A stretch of 64,000 bases of DNA. Origin: Caprella mutica (lineage: Eukaryota; Arthropoda; Malacostraca; Amphipoda; Caprellidae). Numbering within the stretch: position 1 is the stretch's first letter; every line of letters begins with the position of its first letter. The translations under genes and the position numbers were made by a program. The stretch covers positions 406,988 through 470,987 of the forward strand of contig CANNZV010000507.1 of assembly GCA_947561585.1 (NCBI GenBank), given 5' to 3'. The notes below the pieces were generated by a model that had not been told where the DNA came from, searched no databases, and saw only the letters and a list, made by a program, of their open reading frames with translations. Below, piece by piece: positions 42,001-53,937 of the stretch.

Positions 42001-44709
42001 ATATCCCTTGTCAAGCATTTCAGACATAGCAGCACTATACTTTTGACAGAGCTGCTCGTCTTTAATGAGTTTCTTCCTAAGGCTCCAGAGCCTCATCAAG
42101 GCATATCCCCTGCTATATGGTAGGGAAGTCCTATCCTTCCTAAGTGGAAGGGCTATCTCAAATTTTCCATTTACCTTTTTACAGCTGTCCTTGACAATCT
42201 GAAGCCAAATCTCGTCTTCGACCGATGGCCCCTTATTAACTGCCCCGATGTCATGAAAGCCCGAATTAAATGCCTTGCTCACGAGATCGTTCAGTGTTAC
42301 ATCTCTTACGGATATCTTACCAACCCTTACGTGATAGTTATTATAGCTTTCGACGTTTCCTATTTCCCTCGTAGTTATTTCCTTCAAGTGATTCCATTTA
42401 CGTATTTGCTCTCCATCCGCAGCATCTTCTTTATCAACTGGGATATTTTTCACGGCGTACACCGGTGGCAAAGGTATATCATCACCGCTATCTCCCCTAA
42501 GCGAAAGTCCATCAACAAATCTGCCATCCATGACACATTCTCCCCCAAGTGTAACTACAGTTAGATTCGTTGTCGGAACATTATAACTTGAAACCTCCAG
42601 TCGACGAAGCAGAGCTCTACTACAGAGCGTCACAGCGCTTCCACTGTCTATCAGAGCAAACGTCTCCACAAGATTTCCTTGACTGCAGATAACAGTAACC
42701 GGTAAGATGCACATTCGACCAGTCTGTGATCCATATGCATGGCTCAATTTATTTCCGGCTCGCACTGGTCCACCAAGAGAAGTCCTCCTGTCGAAGTAAA
42801 AGCTCTTAAAATTATCAAGTTCATGCGTAGAAGTTTCACCTGTATCCTTAGATTTCGTAAAACTTCGCATTAGGTTAGTCTTTGTCCCCTCCATTTCTTC
42901 TTCTCCGTTCCATATGTGCTTATTTTGGTTCATGCCAAAGCTATTATCTTTCTTATCCCATCGACGATAAGTTGGGTTTTCTATATGCAGAAGAATATTA
43001 TGCTTCCCTCCACATTTTCCACATCTTTCTTCAGTTTTACATTCAGAAATTATATGGCCCCTCTCAAGACAACCAAAGCAGCACTCATTTGACCTCAGGA
43101 TTCTCACCTTTTTGTCATGTGGATATTTGTGGAATGATGTACACTTACGGAGGTAGTGTGCCCCACCACAATTTACGCACTCCTCCCTTTCCTGTAAAGT
43201 ACCAACTAGCACCTTTCTTTGATGTACCGTTTTTATCGATGGGCTAATTCTTTTCATAACAGCCTTACCATAGAAGGGATTATTGGCTACACTAGCTTCA
43301 CTCTCTACGAATTTAAGGAGCTCTTTGAACCCAGCTGGTTTACTGGTACTGCTATGCATCTCCGTCGCAATCCTACTCCACCTCTCTTGCATGGTATATG
43401 GTAGCTTTGAGATTATCTGTCTGATAGTGTTAGGGTTCTCCAATTCATTAGTGCTGTATGGAATTTGAGACACGGCATTTGAAGTCATCATCAACACTAT
43501 AGAAAACTGATCCAATGCACCAGGGTCATCCCTTGGTATATCTTGGAAGTTCAAGACACGCTGGATGTGTGCTGCTCCAATCCGCTCTGATGATCCATAT
43601 CGCTTCTGGAGAAGCTTCCACGCTTGTCTATATCCCTCCCTGTCATTCATATACAGACAGCTTTCGACTAACTCTCTGGGAGTTGCTTCAGTGTACTGAT
43701 AAAGATAGTGAAGTTTCTCTCTATCTGTTAGATTAAAGGAGCCTACTGCACTCTCAAATGCGGTTTTAAAGAGAACAAACCTTTCTATTTGACCTTTGAA
43801 GACTTCTATCTCTCTTTTAGGTAGCATCGCCCTATCATTAAATTTAATTAATTCTTTAAGCACATGGGCTTCACTAACATGTTGATGTGGACTAGGAGGT
43901 ATTTCATTCACTGCATCATTTATATTCAGAACCCTTTCTTTCTGAGGCCGTGGTTGATCTGTAACTTCTTTTTGCACGTTACTATTTTCGGTTTGTAACA
44001 TATTAAACACGTCACCTGTATCAGCATTAGCTACCCAAATGTTAACCCTATCATCGGCACCTTCTTCGTTAAGTGGGTCCTCCTCCCTCTCGAGGGCTCT
44101 CCATGCTTCCTCCTCGGCTTCAATTTCTGTTTCCGCGACTTTTAATTCCAATCGTCTTCTCTCTTGTTCCCTTTCCATAATTTCCCTTCTTTTATCCCGT
44201 GATGCCTTCATCTTTGCGTAATTCACAGCTGCTATTCTGCGCCTCTCTGAGGTAGACGCTGAGGAGCGAAGGGAACTCCTGCTAGATGACGACGATGCAA
44301 CTGATTTTGTGCGATGTACCTTAATAAGAGGTTCACGTGAAGCATCATTCCTCATATGGTGACCTCCAGGATCAGTGACCTTTAAGTGAGGGCTAACGAC
44401 AGTTACTACCGCCTCGACATGCTCCTTGTTCAAGGTAATATCGGATGAAGGTGGTTCCTCTGATCCTTTAGGATCGGATAATTCCTGCAGAGAAGATGCA
44501 GAGCCTACACCATGCTCTGGGCTTAGCACAGGATCAGCAGGGTCTTCCTCAATTGCATTCATCATTGCCACAACCACGTAATCATATGTAGTTTGGTTAT
44601 CATTGAAGTAGGACTCCAACCTCTGTCTCAGTTCAGCCTTTGTACCACTGCTCTTCAATTTCAGGAATTTTAGAATGGACTTCAGCTCAGCCACGTTGCA
44701 GCCTTCCAT
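39049..44709 (-). CDS. BEL/Pao gag-pol polyprotein with SAP domain
   Basis: 1,886 codons from ATG at 44707-44709 with no interruption. Domains in order: SAP-like DNA-binding fold (residues ~1-40: ELKSILKFLKLKSSGTKAEL), acidic region, basic coiled coil (~170-215), DUF1759 gag (~300-480), three zinc knuckles (~510-585: CVNCGGAHYLRKC, CCFGCLERGHIISEC, CGKCGGKH), aspartic protease with LIDSGS (D688), BEL RT (KTRIVFDCAAK; FYVDD at 1056-1060), RNase H (LFSDAS near 1225; IPRLELVAA), integrase zinc finger (HERLGHLG...CVKC, to ~1566), integrase core (~1585-1720) and a C-terminal DUF5641-like domain. The core keeps FVSDNGTNF and the WERLIR glutamate, but the first catalytic position reads GVYCFGPF: residue 1597 is Tyr where the family has Asp. 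Integration competence is therefore doubtful despite the intact frame. It would act in cytoplasmic particles and the nucleus. Confidence 0.96.
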   Translation of the reverse strand: MEGCNVAELKSILKFLKLKSSGTKAELRQRLESYFNDNQTTYDYVVVAMMNAIEEDPADPVLSPEHGVGSASSLQELSDPKGSEEPPSSDITLNKEHVEAVVTVVSPHLKVTDPGGHHMRNDASREPLIKVHRTKSVASSSSSRSSLRSSASTSERRRIAAVNYAKMKASRDKRREIMEREQERRRLELKVAETEIEAEEEAWRALEREEDPLNEEGADDRVNIWVANADTGDVFNMLQTENSNVQKEVTDQPRPQKERVLNINDAVNEIPPSPHQHVSEAHVLKELIKFNDRAMLPKREIEVFKGQIERFVLFKTAFESAVGSFNLTDREKLHYLYQYTEATPRELVESCLYMNDREGYRQAWKLLQKRYGSSERIGAAHIQRVLNFQDIPRDDPGALDQFSIVLMMTSNAVSQIPYSTNELENPNTIRQIISKLPYTMQERWSRIATEMHSSTSKPAGFKELLKFVESEASVANNPFYGKAVMKRISPSIKTVHQRKVLVGTLQEREECVNCGGAHYLRKCTSFHKYPHDKKVRILRSNECCFGCLERGHIISECKTEERCGKCGGKHNILLHIENPTYRRWDKKDNSFGMNQNKHIWNGEEEMEGTKTNLMRSFTKSKDTGETSTHELDNFKSFYFDRRTSLGGPVRAGNKLSHAYGSQTGRMCILPVTVICSQGNLVETFALIDSGSAVTLCSRALLRRLEVSSYNVPTTNLTVVTLGGECVMDGRFVDGLSLRGDSGDDIPLPPVYAVKNIPVDKEDAADGEQIRKWNHLKEITTREIGNVESYNNYHVRVGKISVRDVTLNDLVSKAFNSGFHDIGAVNKGPSVEDEIWLQIVKDSCKKVNGKFEIALPLRKDRTSLPYSRGYALMRLWSLRKKLIKDEQLCQKYSAAMSEMLDKGYAEEVPPKDLSVVGSWYVPHFSVSNPQKPDKTRIVFDCAAKVNGTCLNDILLTGPPIGNEMFDILQRFREGKHAYTADVEAMFYQVKVPVRDRSYLRFFWWRNFNSECTLTEYRMTVHLFGACSSPSIAAYALRQIVAEQGYSREAKDTIVDNFYVDDCMKAGHNEVILRKNASEVMELCGTAGFKLSKHKGTFRFDDLGMSITDNSTFRALGVVWNLGEDELKPTIPNIGVPNSRRQLLSVIASIYDPLGIIAPIVLKGRLLLQESFRKEKQLGWDEPLPRHSLVKIDSWVEELQMVHDVSVPRNLMEDDEEQCNHQLHLFSDASLSGHGSVAYLRTESGFGVRCRFVWGKAKVNPMRDVSIPRLELVAAVLSSHMRVKLEECLRMRLDEVFLWTDSLTVIKYLRNEKDRFNVFIANRVTLIKERSKIDEWRYVDTKSNPADDASRAVLTKRWNSAPEFLLEHESKWPRENLEIETVQEAALEIRTTMNVLSAGDKATDYLLSYFSDWTKLKIAVAWLLEYKRVKMYRISRVPSLSRNHLKEAEHELIKYTQRKSYAREVELLNKGLGLGKKSPLWRLDVFLEDELMRVGGRLRRSSLEFDVKHPIVIPCDSFITTLIVRESHERLGHLGLRTVLADTRERYWITKGHSTVKRVLRTCVKCRKVQGPVLEQKMADLPPERISSGAAPFTHTGVYCFGPFTVKIGRRSEKRYGVLFTCLAMRAIHLEVAQDLSTDSMCNVLRRFLARRGTVQKFVSDNGTNFIGARKEILQALTSDSIRTKVNKQEIDWILNPPNASHFGGAWERLIRVVRRVLESLLSKQSLTDDSLRTLFCEAELAVNSRPLSIVTTDTTDLDVITPNRLLTLGSCPLPWGNTDSSGSCSQKRWKQVQFLADQFWRKWCKEYRTTLQERRKWTKTKRNVKENDVVLIVNENEARCHWPLGRVARTIRGADGLVRSVDISTNGKTYRRPISKLIMVMENEDML

Positions 44710-44742
44710 CCTCCCACTCCCGCTATAAATTGTGAATTTTGA

Positions 44743-45778
44743 TGTGCGATCTTTTGAGTTATTTTTAAGGGAGTCCGGGGAAGTGATATGCGTGTGATGG
44801 TGGTACAGACGATTCTGAAATTTATTTTAAAAAACCTATATAAGTACATTGAATAAAATATAACTCTAAAATACAATTAGCAAAGATACAAAATATTTAC
44901 CACAAAAACATTATACTTCATGTATCCTCCACTAAACTCACCACAATGTATAGTTATCCGGACAAAATAAGATCACGCATCAGTCACAGCATATATGAAT
45001 AGATATTCATCAATCCACAATTACGAAACTACAAGTTCATCAGTACACAAAAGGAATAGAAATGATAATTCACCAATTCACAAAGGTAAGCAAATGCTAA
45101 TCCACCTGTAATTCAACATGAAAATTTAGGCAACTCCACATTATCGCTAACAAATAGTCAAGACGCTACCTTTCAAAGAGCGCACTAGATTGCTAAAACT
45201 TTAAGTGCAAAGGAGCTAAAACTGTAAGTGCAAAGGAGCTAAAACTTTAAGTGCAAAGGAGCTAAAACTTTAAGTGCAAAGGAGCTAAAACTTTAAGTGC
45301 AAAGGAGCTAAAACTTTAAGTGCAAAGGAGCTAAAACTTTAAGTGCAAAGGAGCTAAAACTTTAAGTGCAAAGGAGCTAAAACTTTAAGTGCAAAGGAGC
45401 TAAAACTTTAAGTGCAAAGGAGCTAAAACTTTAAGTGCAAAGGAGCTAAAATCTTTAAATGCAAAGGAGCTAAAATCTTTAAATGCAAAGGAGCTAAAAT
45501 CTTTAAATGAGATGCTCAAATATAAGGAATAATCAACGAATAGAAAACAAAATTACACAAAATAATTCACACAACATATACTAAAACTTTCCACAATCTT
45601 ATTGTTTTTTTAAAAGGGCAAACACATCAACTAACTGCCACAATATACACTGCTAGTAAATACTGAAACATTAACAGGGTTTTGAGTGAAACAAGATTTT
45701 CACGCCGATCAGCTTACAGAATAAGGCTATCACCTGCTGAGGAGCATATAATTTATATACGGCCATTTGGACGGAACA
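44743..45778 (-). repeat. 5' LTR of BEL copy B
   Basis: 1,036 bp, same ends as the 3' LTR. It should hold the element's promoter, although I cannot point to a clear TATA box. The internal 23-bp array is at 45194-45508. Confidence 0.96.
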
Positions 45779-45783
45779 GCATA

Positions 45784-46215
45784 TATAAAAGGCAATGCTT
45801 TTTAGATACTGCATGTTACATATTGAAAATAATTAAACCATCGTAAAGTAGTTATCAATATTTATAGTTTCAAGTACATTAACATTTCTATAGAATTTAT
45901 ACATGTTCAAGTACAGATAAAGATCTATTTATTTATATATGTGTAGGTATTTATATTTTACGCGTGTGACCCACTGCAAGTCAATCTAGTGATATAACAG
46001 TGACTATTCCTATAGCTTGGAGCAAGATACCTGGAAGTGAAGAGTGACTATTAACAGATAACTAGGTAGCTTTGGAGTCGCCAACGCAAGAGACTAGCGT
46101 AACGATTTAATGTACTAGTTCTTAGGTACAGAGGAGTAACTTAGTTACCATTGTAACTGCTACAGAGCTCACATTTTATAATTCACTTCCTAAATTGATA
46201 GCAAACAGCACCTGA
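45784..46215. other. Unique AT-rich spacer
   Basis: Non-coding; no element recognised. Confidence 0.5.
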
Positions 46216-49200
46216 TTAGAAACACCATAGTTATTACCATTCAATATCTATGTAAAATCATAGTAAATACACCATAGTTATTACCATTCAATATCTATGT
46301 CAAATCATAGTAAATACACCATAGTTATTACCATTCAATATCTATGTCATATCATAGTAAATACACCATAGTTATTACCATTCAATATCTATGTCATATC
46401 ATAGTAAATACACCATAGTTATTACCATTCAATATCTATGTAAAATCATAGTAAATACACCATAGTTATTACCATTCAATATCTATGTCAAATCATAGTA
46501 AATACACCATAGTTATTACCATTCAATATCTATGTCAAATCATAGTAAATACACCATAGTTATTACCATTCAATATCTATGTCATATCATAGTAAATACA
46601 CCATAGTTATTACCATTCAATATCTATGTAAAATCATAGTAAATACACCATAGTTATTACCATTCAATATCTATGTCAAATCATAGTAAATACACCATAG
46701 TTATTACCATTCAATATCTATGTCAAATCATAGTAAATACACCATAGTTATTACCATTCAATATCTATGTCATATCATAGTAAATACACCATAGTTATTA
46801 CCATTCAATATCTATGTTAAATCATAGTAAATACACCATAGTTATTACCATTCAATATCTATGTCAAATCATAGTACATACACCATAGTTATTACCATTC
46901 AATATCTATGTCATATGATAGTAAATACACCATAGTTATTACCATTCAATATCTATGTCATATCATAGTAAATACACCATAGTTATTACCATTCAATATC
47001 TATGTAAAATCATAGTAAATACACCATAGTTATTACCATTCAATATCTATGTCAAATCATAGTAAATACACCATAGTTATTACCATTCAATATCTATGTC
47101 ATATCATAGTAAATACACCATAGTTATAACCATTCAATATCTATGTCAAATCATAGTAAATACACCATAGTTATTACCATTCAATATCTATGTCATATCA
47201 TAGTAAATACACCATAGTTATTACCATTCAATATCTATGTCAAATCATAGTAAATACACCATAGTTATTACCATTCAATATCTATGTAAAATCTTAGTAA
47301 ATACACCATAGTTATTACCATTCAATATCTATGTCAAATCATAGTAAATACACCATAGTTATTACCATTCAATATCTATGTAAAATCATAGTAAATACAC
47401 CATAGTTATTACCATTCAATATCTATGTAAAATCATAGTAAATACACCATAGTTATTACCATTCAATATCTATGTAAAATCATAGTAAATACACCATAGT
47501 TATTACCATTCAATATCTATGTAAAATCATAGTAAATACACCATAGTTATTACCATTCAATATCTATGTCAAATCATAGTAAATACACCATAGTTATTAC
47601 CATTCAATATCTATGTAAAATCATAGTAAATACACCATAGTTATTACCATTCAATATCTATGTCATATCATAGTAAATACACCATAGTTATTACCATTCA
47701 ATATCTATGTAAAATCATAGTAAATACACCATAGTTATTACCATTCAATATCTATGTCATATCATAGTAAATACACCATAGTTATTACCATTCAATATCT
47801 ATGTAAAATCATAGTAAATACACCATAGTTATTACCATTCAATATCTATGTCATATCATAGTAAATACACCATAGTTATTACCATTCAATATCTATGTCA
47901 AATCATAGTAAATACACCATAGTTATTACCATTCAATATCTATGTCATATCATAGTAAATACACCAAAGTTATTACCATTCAATATCTATGTCATATCAT
48001 AGTAAATACACCATAGTTATTACCATTCAATATCTATGTCATATCATAGTAAATACACCATAGTTATTACCATTCAATATCTATGTCATATCATAGTAAA
48101 TACACCATAGTTATTACCATTCAATATCTATGTCATATCATAGTAAATACACCATAGTTATTACCATTCAATATCTATGTCAAATCATAGTAAATACACC
48201 ATAGTTATTACCATTCAATATCTATGTAAAATCATAGTAAATACACCATAGTTATTACCATTCAATATCTATGTAAAATCATAGTAAATACACCATAGTT
48301 ATTACCATTCAATATCTATGTAAAATCATAGTAAATACACCATAGTTATTACCATTCAATATCTATGTAAAATCATAGTAAATACACCATAGTTATTACC
48401 ATTCAATATCTATGTCAAATCATAGTAAATACACCATAGTTATTACCATTCAATATCTATGTAAAATCATAGTAAATACACCATAGTTATTACCATTCAA
48501 TATCTATGTCATATCATAGTAAATACACCATAGTTATTACCATTCAATATCTATGTAAAATCATAGTAAATACACCATAGTTATTACCATTCAATATCTA
48601 TGTCATATCATAGTAAATACACCATAGTTATTACCATTCAATATCTATGTAAAATCATAGTAAATACACCATAGTTATTACCATTCAATATCTATGTCAT
48701 ATCATAGTAAATACACCATAGTTATTACCATTCAATATCTATGTCAAATCATAGTAAATACACCATAGTTATTACCATTCAATATCTATGTCATATCATA
48801 GTAAATACACCATAGTTATTACCATTCAATATCTATGTCATATCATAGTAAATACACCATAGTTATTACCATTCAATATCTATGTCATATCATAGTAAAT
48901 ACACCATAGTTATTACCATTCAATATCTATGTCATATCATAGTAAATACACCATAGTTATTACCATTCAATATCTATGTCATATCATAGTAAATACACCA
49001 TAGTTATTACCATTCAATATCTATGTCATATCATAGTAAATACACCATAGTTATTACCATTCAATATCTATGTCATATCATAGTAAATACACCATAGTTA
49101 TTACCATTCAATATCTATGTCAAATCATAGTAAATACACCATAGTTATTACCATTCAATATCTATGTAAAATCATAGTAAATACACCATAGTTATTACCA

Positions 49201-50015
49201 TTCAATATCTATGTAAAATCATAGTAAATACACCATAGTTATTACCATTCAATATCTATGTAAAATCATAGTAAATACACCATAGTTATTACCATTCAAT
49301 ATCTATGTAAAATCATAGTAAATACACCATAGTTATTACCATTCAATATCTATGTCAAATCATAGTAAATACACCATAGTTATTACCATTCAATATCTAT
49401 GTAAAATCATAGTAAATACACCATAGTTATTACCATTCAATATCTATGTCATATCATAGTAAATACACCATAGTTATTACCATTCAATATCTATGTAAAA
49501 TCATAGTAAATACACCATAGTTATTACCATTCAATATCTATGTCATATCATAGTAAATACACCATAGTTATTACCATTCAATATCTATGTAAAATCATAG
49601 TAAATACACCATAGTTATTACCATTCAATATCTATGTCATATCATAGTAAATACACCATAGTTATTACCATTCAATATCTATGTCAAATCATAGTAAATA
49701 CACCATAGTTATTACCATTCAATATCTATGTCATATCATAGTAAATACACCATAGTTATTACCATTCAATATCTATGTCATATCATAGTAAATACACCAT
49801 AGTTATTACCATTCAATATCTATGTCATATCATAGTAAATACACCATAGTTATTACCATTCAATATCTATGTCATATCATAGTAAATACACCATAGTTAT
49901 TACCATTCAATATCTATGTCATATCATAGTAAATACACCATAGTTATTACCATTCAATATCTATGTCATATCATAGTAAATACACCATAGTTATTACCAT
50001 TAAGTTTCTATGCCA
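46216..50015. repeat. 47-bp satellite array with higher-order repeats (about 80 units)
   Basis: The monomer starts CACCATAGTTATTACCATTC and continues AATATCTATGTCAAATCATA. Variation is concentrated at one trinucleotide after CTATGT (CAA, CAT or AAA; one TAA). The variant order repeats at about 846 and 940 bp (18 and 20 monomers). Each monomer holds a CTATG...CATAG hairpin. Confidence 0.98.
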
Positions 50016-50370
50016 AATCGGAGTCCGTAAAATTTGCCGCCTGGACAATTCGTCGCCGATTGAAAATAATAGAGGTATTGCATTCATTTAAGTGAAGTTG
50101 ATTTTTCTCAACAAAATAAGTGGTTGATATAATGCTTTTTAACCTATGATTTATTATTAAATACAAATAAAATTACTATATAAATATAATTATATTTTTT
50201 ATTACCATTATATTTCAACATCATTCTCAAGGTGCCGAAATCGATCAAAATGGAAAATATAGGAATATCGATAAACCTGTCTTGAATGTGATCAGCAGTT
50301 ACGATACAAATTATACAATATCTTTTTTGGAGGCTGTTGCTCACGATATATAATTTTTAAATTTTCATAT
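50016..50370. other. AT-rich spacer between arrays
   Basis: No gene; a 66-codon minus-strand frame at 50144-50344 has no recognised domain. Confidence 0.45.
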
Positions 50371-53300
50371 CTCGGTAGTTTTCAACATCTCTAGGTAGTT
50401 CTTAACATCTCTAGGTAGTTTTCAACATCTCTAGGAAGTTCGTAACATCTCTAGGTAGTTTTTAACATCTCTAGGTAGTTCTTAACATCTCTAGGTAGTT
50501 TTCAACATCTCTAGGTAGTTCTTAACATCTCTAGGTAGTTTTCAACATCTCTAGGTAGTTCTTAACATCTCTAGGTAGTTCTTAACATCTCTAGGTAGTT
50601 TTCAACATCTCTAGGAAGTTCGTAACATCTCTAGGTAGTTCTTAACATCTCTAGGTAGTTTTCAACATCTCTAGGTAGTTCTTAACATCTCTAGGTAGTT
50701 CTTAACATTTCTAGGTAGTTTTCAACATCTCTAGGAAGTTCGTAACATCTCTAGGTAGTTTTTAACATCTCTAGGAAGTCCGTAACATCTCTAGGTAGTT
50801 TTTAACATCTCTAGGTAGTTTTTAACATCTCTAGGTAGTTTTTAACATCTCTAGGTAGTTTTTAACATCTCTAGGTAGTTCTTAACATCTCTAGGTAGTT
50901 TTCAACATCTCTAGGTAGTTCTTAACATCTCTAGGTAGTTTTCAACATCTCTAGGTAGTTCTTAACATCTCTAGGTAGTTCTTAACATCTCTAGGTAGTT
51001 CTTAACATCTCTAGGTAGTTTTCAACATCTCTAGGTAGTTCTTAACATCTCTAGGTAGTTTTTAACATCTCTAGGTAGTTTTTAACATCTTTAGGTAGTT
51101 CTTAACATCTCTAGGTAGTTTTCAACATCTCTAGGTAGTTCTTAACATCTCTAGGTAGTTCTTAACATCTCTAGGTAGTTTTTAACATCTCTAGGAAGTT
51201 CGTAACATCTCTAGGTAGTTCTTAACATCTCTCGGTAGTTTTCAACATCTCTAGGTAGTTCTTAACATCTCTAGGTAGTTCTTAACATCTCTAGGTAGTT
51301 TTCAACATCTCTAGGAAGTTCGTAACATCTCTAGGTAGTTTTTAACATCTCTAGGTAGTTCTTTACATCTCTAGGTAGTTTTTAACATCTCTAGGAAGTT
51401 CGTAACATCTCTAGGTAGTTTTAACATCTCTAGGAAGTTCGTAACATCTCTAGGTAGTTTTTAACATCTCTAGGTAGTTCTTAACATCTCTAGGTAGTTC
51501 TTAACATCTCTAGGTAGTTTTTAACATCTCTATTAGCTCTTAACATCTCTAGGTAGTTCGTAACATCTCTAGGAAGTTCGTTACATCTCTAGGTAGTTCT
51601 TAACATCTCTAGGTAGTTCTTAACATCTCTAGGTAGTTTTTAACATCTCTATGTAGCTCTTAACATCTCTAGGTAGTTCTTAACATCTCTAGGTGGTTTT
51701 TAACATCTCTAGGTAGTTCTTAACATCTCTAGGTAGTTCTTAACATCTCTAGGTAGTTCTTAACATCTCTAGGTAGTTCTTAACATCTGTAGGTAGTTCT
51801 TAACATCTCTAGGTAGTTCTTTACATCTCTAGGTAGTTTTTAACATCTCTAGGAAGTTCGTAACATCTCTAGGTAGTTTTTAACATCTCTAGGAAGTTCG
51901 TAACATCTCTAGGTAGTTTTTAACATCTCTAGGTAGTTCTTAACATCTCTAGGTAGTTCTTAACATCTCTAGGTAGTTTTTAACATCTCATTAGCTCTTA
52001 ACATCTCTAGGTAGTTTTTAACATCTCTAGGTAGTTCTTAACATCTCTAGGTAGTTTTTAACATCTCTATGTAGCTCTTAACATCTCTAGGTAGTTCTTA
52101 ACATCTCTAGGTGGTTCTTAACATCTCTAGGTAGTTCTTAACATCTCTAGGTAGTTTTTAACATCTCTATTAGCTCTTAACATCTCTAGGTAGTTCGTAA
52201 CATCTCTAGGAAGTTCGTTACATCTCTAGGTAGTTCTTAACATCTCTAGGTAGTTCTTAACATCTCTAGGTAGTTTTTAACATCTCTATGTAGCTCTTAA
52301 CATCTCTAGGTAGTTCTTAACATCTCTAGGTGGTTTTTAACATCTCTAGGTAGTTCTTAACATCTCTAGGTAGTTCTTAACATCTCTAGGTAGTTCTTAA
52401 CATCTCTAGGTAGTTCTTAACATCTGTAGGTAGTTCTCAACATCTCTAGGAAGTTCGTAACATCTCTAGGTAGTTTTTAACATCTCTAGGAAGTTCGTAA
52501 CATCTCTAGGTAGTTTTTAACATCTCTAGGTAGTTCTTAACATCTCTAGGTAGTTCTTAACATCTCTAGGTAGTTTTTAACATCTCTATTAGCTCTTAAC
52601 ATCTCTAGGTAGTTCGTAACATCTCTAGGAAGTTCGTTACATCTCTAGGTAGTTCTTAACATCTCTAGGTAGTTCTTAACATCTCTAGGTAGTTTGTAAC
52701 ATCTCTATGTAGCTCTTAACATCTCTAGGTAGTTCTTAACATCTCTAGGTGGTTTTTAACATCTCTAGGTAGTTCTTAACATCTCTAGGTAGTTCTTAAC
52801 ATCTCTAGGTAGTTCTTAACATCTCTAGGTAGTTCTTAACATCTGTAGGTAGTTCTTAACATCTCTAGGTAGTTCTTTACATCTCTAGGTAGTTTTTAAC
52901 ATCTCTAGGAAGTTCGTAACATCTCTAGGTAGTTTTTAACATCTCTAGGAAGTTCGTAACATCTCTAGGTAGTTTTTAACATCTCTAGGTAGTTCTTAAC
53001 ATCTCTAGGTAGTTCTTAACATCTCTAGGTAGTTTTTAACATCTCTATTAGCTCTTAACATCTCTAGGTAGTTCTTAACATCTCTAGGTAGTTCTTAACA
53101 TCTCTAGGTAGTTTTTAACATCTCTATGTAGCTCTTAACATCTCTAGGTAGTTCTTAACATCTCTAGGTGGTTTTTAACATCTCTAGGTAGTTCTTAACA
53201 TCTCTAGGTGGTTTTTAACATCTCTAGGTAGTTCTTAACATCTCTAGGTAGTTCTTAACATCTCTAGGTAGTTCTTAACATCTCTAGGAAGTTCTTAACA

Positions 53301-53612
53301 TCTCTAGGTGGTTTTTAACATCTCTAGGTAGTTCTTAACATCTCTAGGTAGTTCTTAACATCTCTAGGTGGTTTTTAACATCTCTAGGTAGTTCTTAACA
53401 TCTCTAGGTGGTTTTTAACATCTCTAGGTAGTTCTTAACATCTCTAGGTAGTTCTTAACATCTCTAGGTAGTTCTTAACATCTCTAGGTAGTTCTTAACA
53501 TCTGTAGGTAGTTCTTAACATCTCTAGGTAGTTCTTAACATCTCTAGGTAGTTCTTAACATCTCTAGGTAGTTCTTAACATATCTAGGTACTTCTTAACA
53601 TCTCAGGTAGAT
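50371..53612. repeat. 20-bp satellite array (about 162 units)
   Basis: Unit CATCTCTAGGTAGTTCTTAA, with variants TTTTTAA, TTTTCAA and AAGTTCGTAA. Rare units are shortened (ATTAGCTCT) or carry GTGGTTT; those recur at regular distances, showing block duplication from 51.4 to 53.4 kb. Confidence 0.98.
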
Positions 53613-53937
53613 AATAACATCTATTAATTACATACCATGGCACTATAATTGCTACCAAAATAAAATCACAAAGAAGTAAATTTCCTTGAGACGAATCTCA
53701 ACTTTTTATAATATGTTAATAATAATAGAAAGAAAAGAAAGATGATAATATAAAACTAAAGACATTGAATTTTTTCTACTATATTAGAGTTATTGAATAT
53801 TATAGATAATAATTGAATGCATGAATATTTAATTGACTGAAAGAATGCTTTTGCTTCTTCTCATTATTTAAATACGAATTAAATGTTTTTAATTAAGGTA
53901 TAAATTCTATATTTGTCACTCCCTGTGAACCAGGTTA
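53613..53937. other. AT-rich spacer between arrays
   Basis: No gene or element recognised. Confidence 0.5.

Larger units (their letters stand above)
37978..45778 (-). mobile_element. BEL/Pao LTR retrotransposon copy B, complete
   Basis: 7,801 bp bounded by 1,036-bp direct LTRs and a 5-bp target duplication GCATA (37973-37977 and 45779-45783). Transcription is on the minus strand, so the 5' LTR is the right-hand one. A single 1,886-codon ORF fills the interior. The leader between the 5' LTR and the ATG is only 33 nt; I could not match a primer-binding site to a particular tRNA. LTR divergence is about 2 in 1,036, indicating a young insertion. Confidence 0.96.

Noticed and set aside
39116..44221. 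Numerous plus-strand frames opposite the BEL copy B polyprotein
   Set aside because: All are antisense shadows of the 1,886-codon ORF.
46216..50015. CRISPR-like appearance of regularly spaced repeats
   Set aside because: There are no unique spacers: the whole 47-bp unit repeats, and the surroundings are animal retrotransposons.
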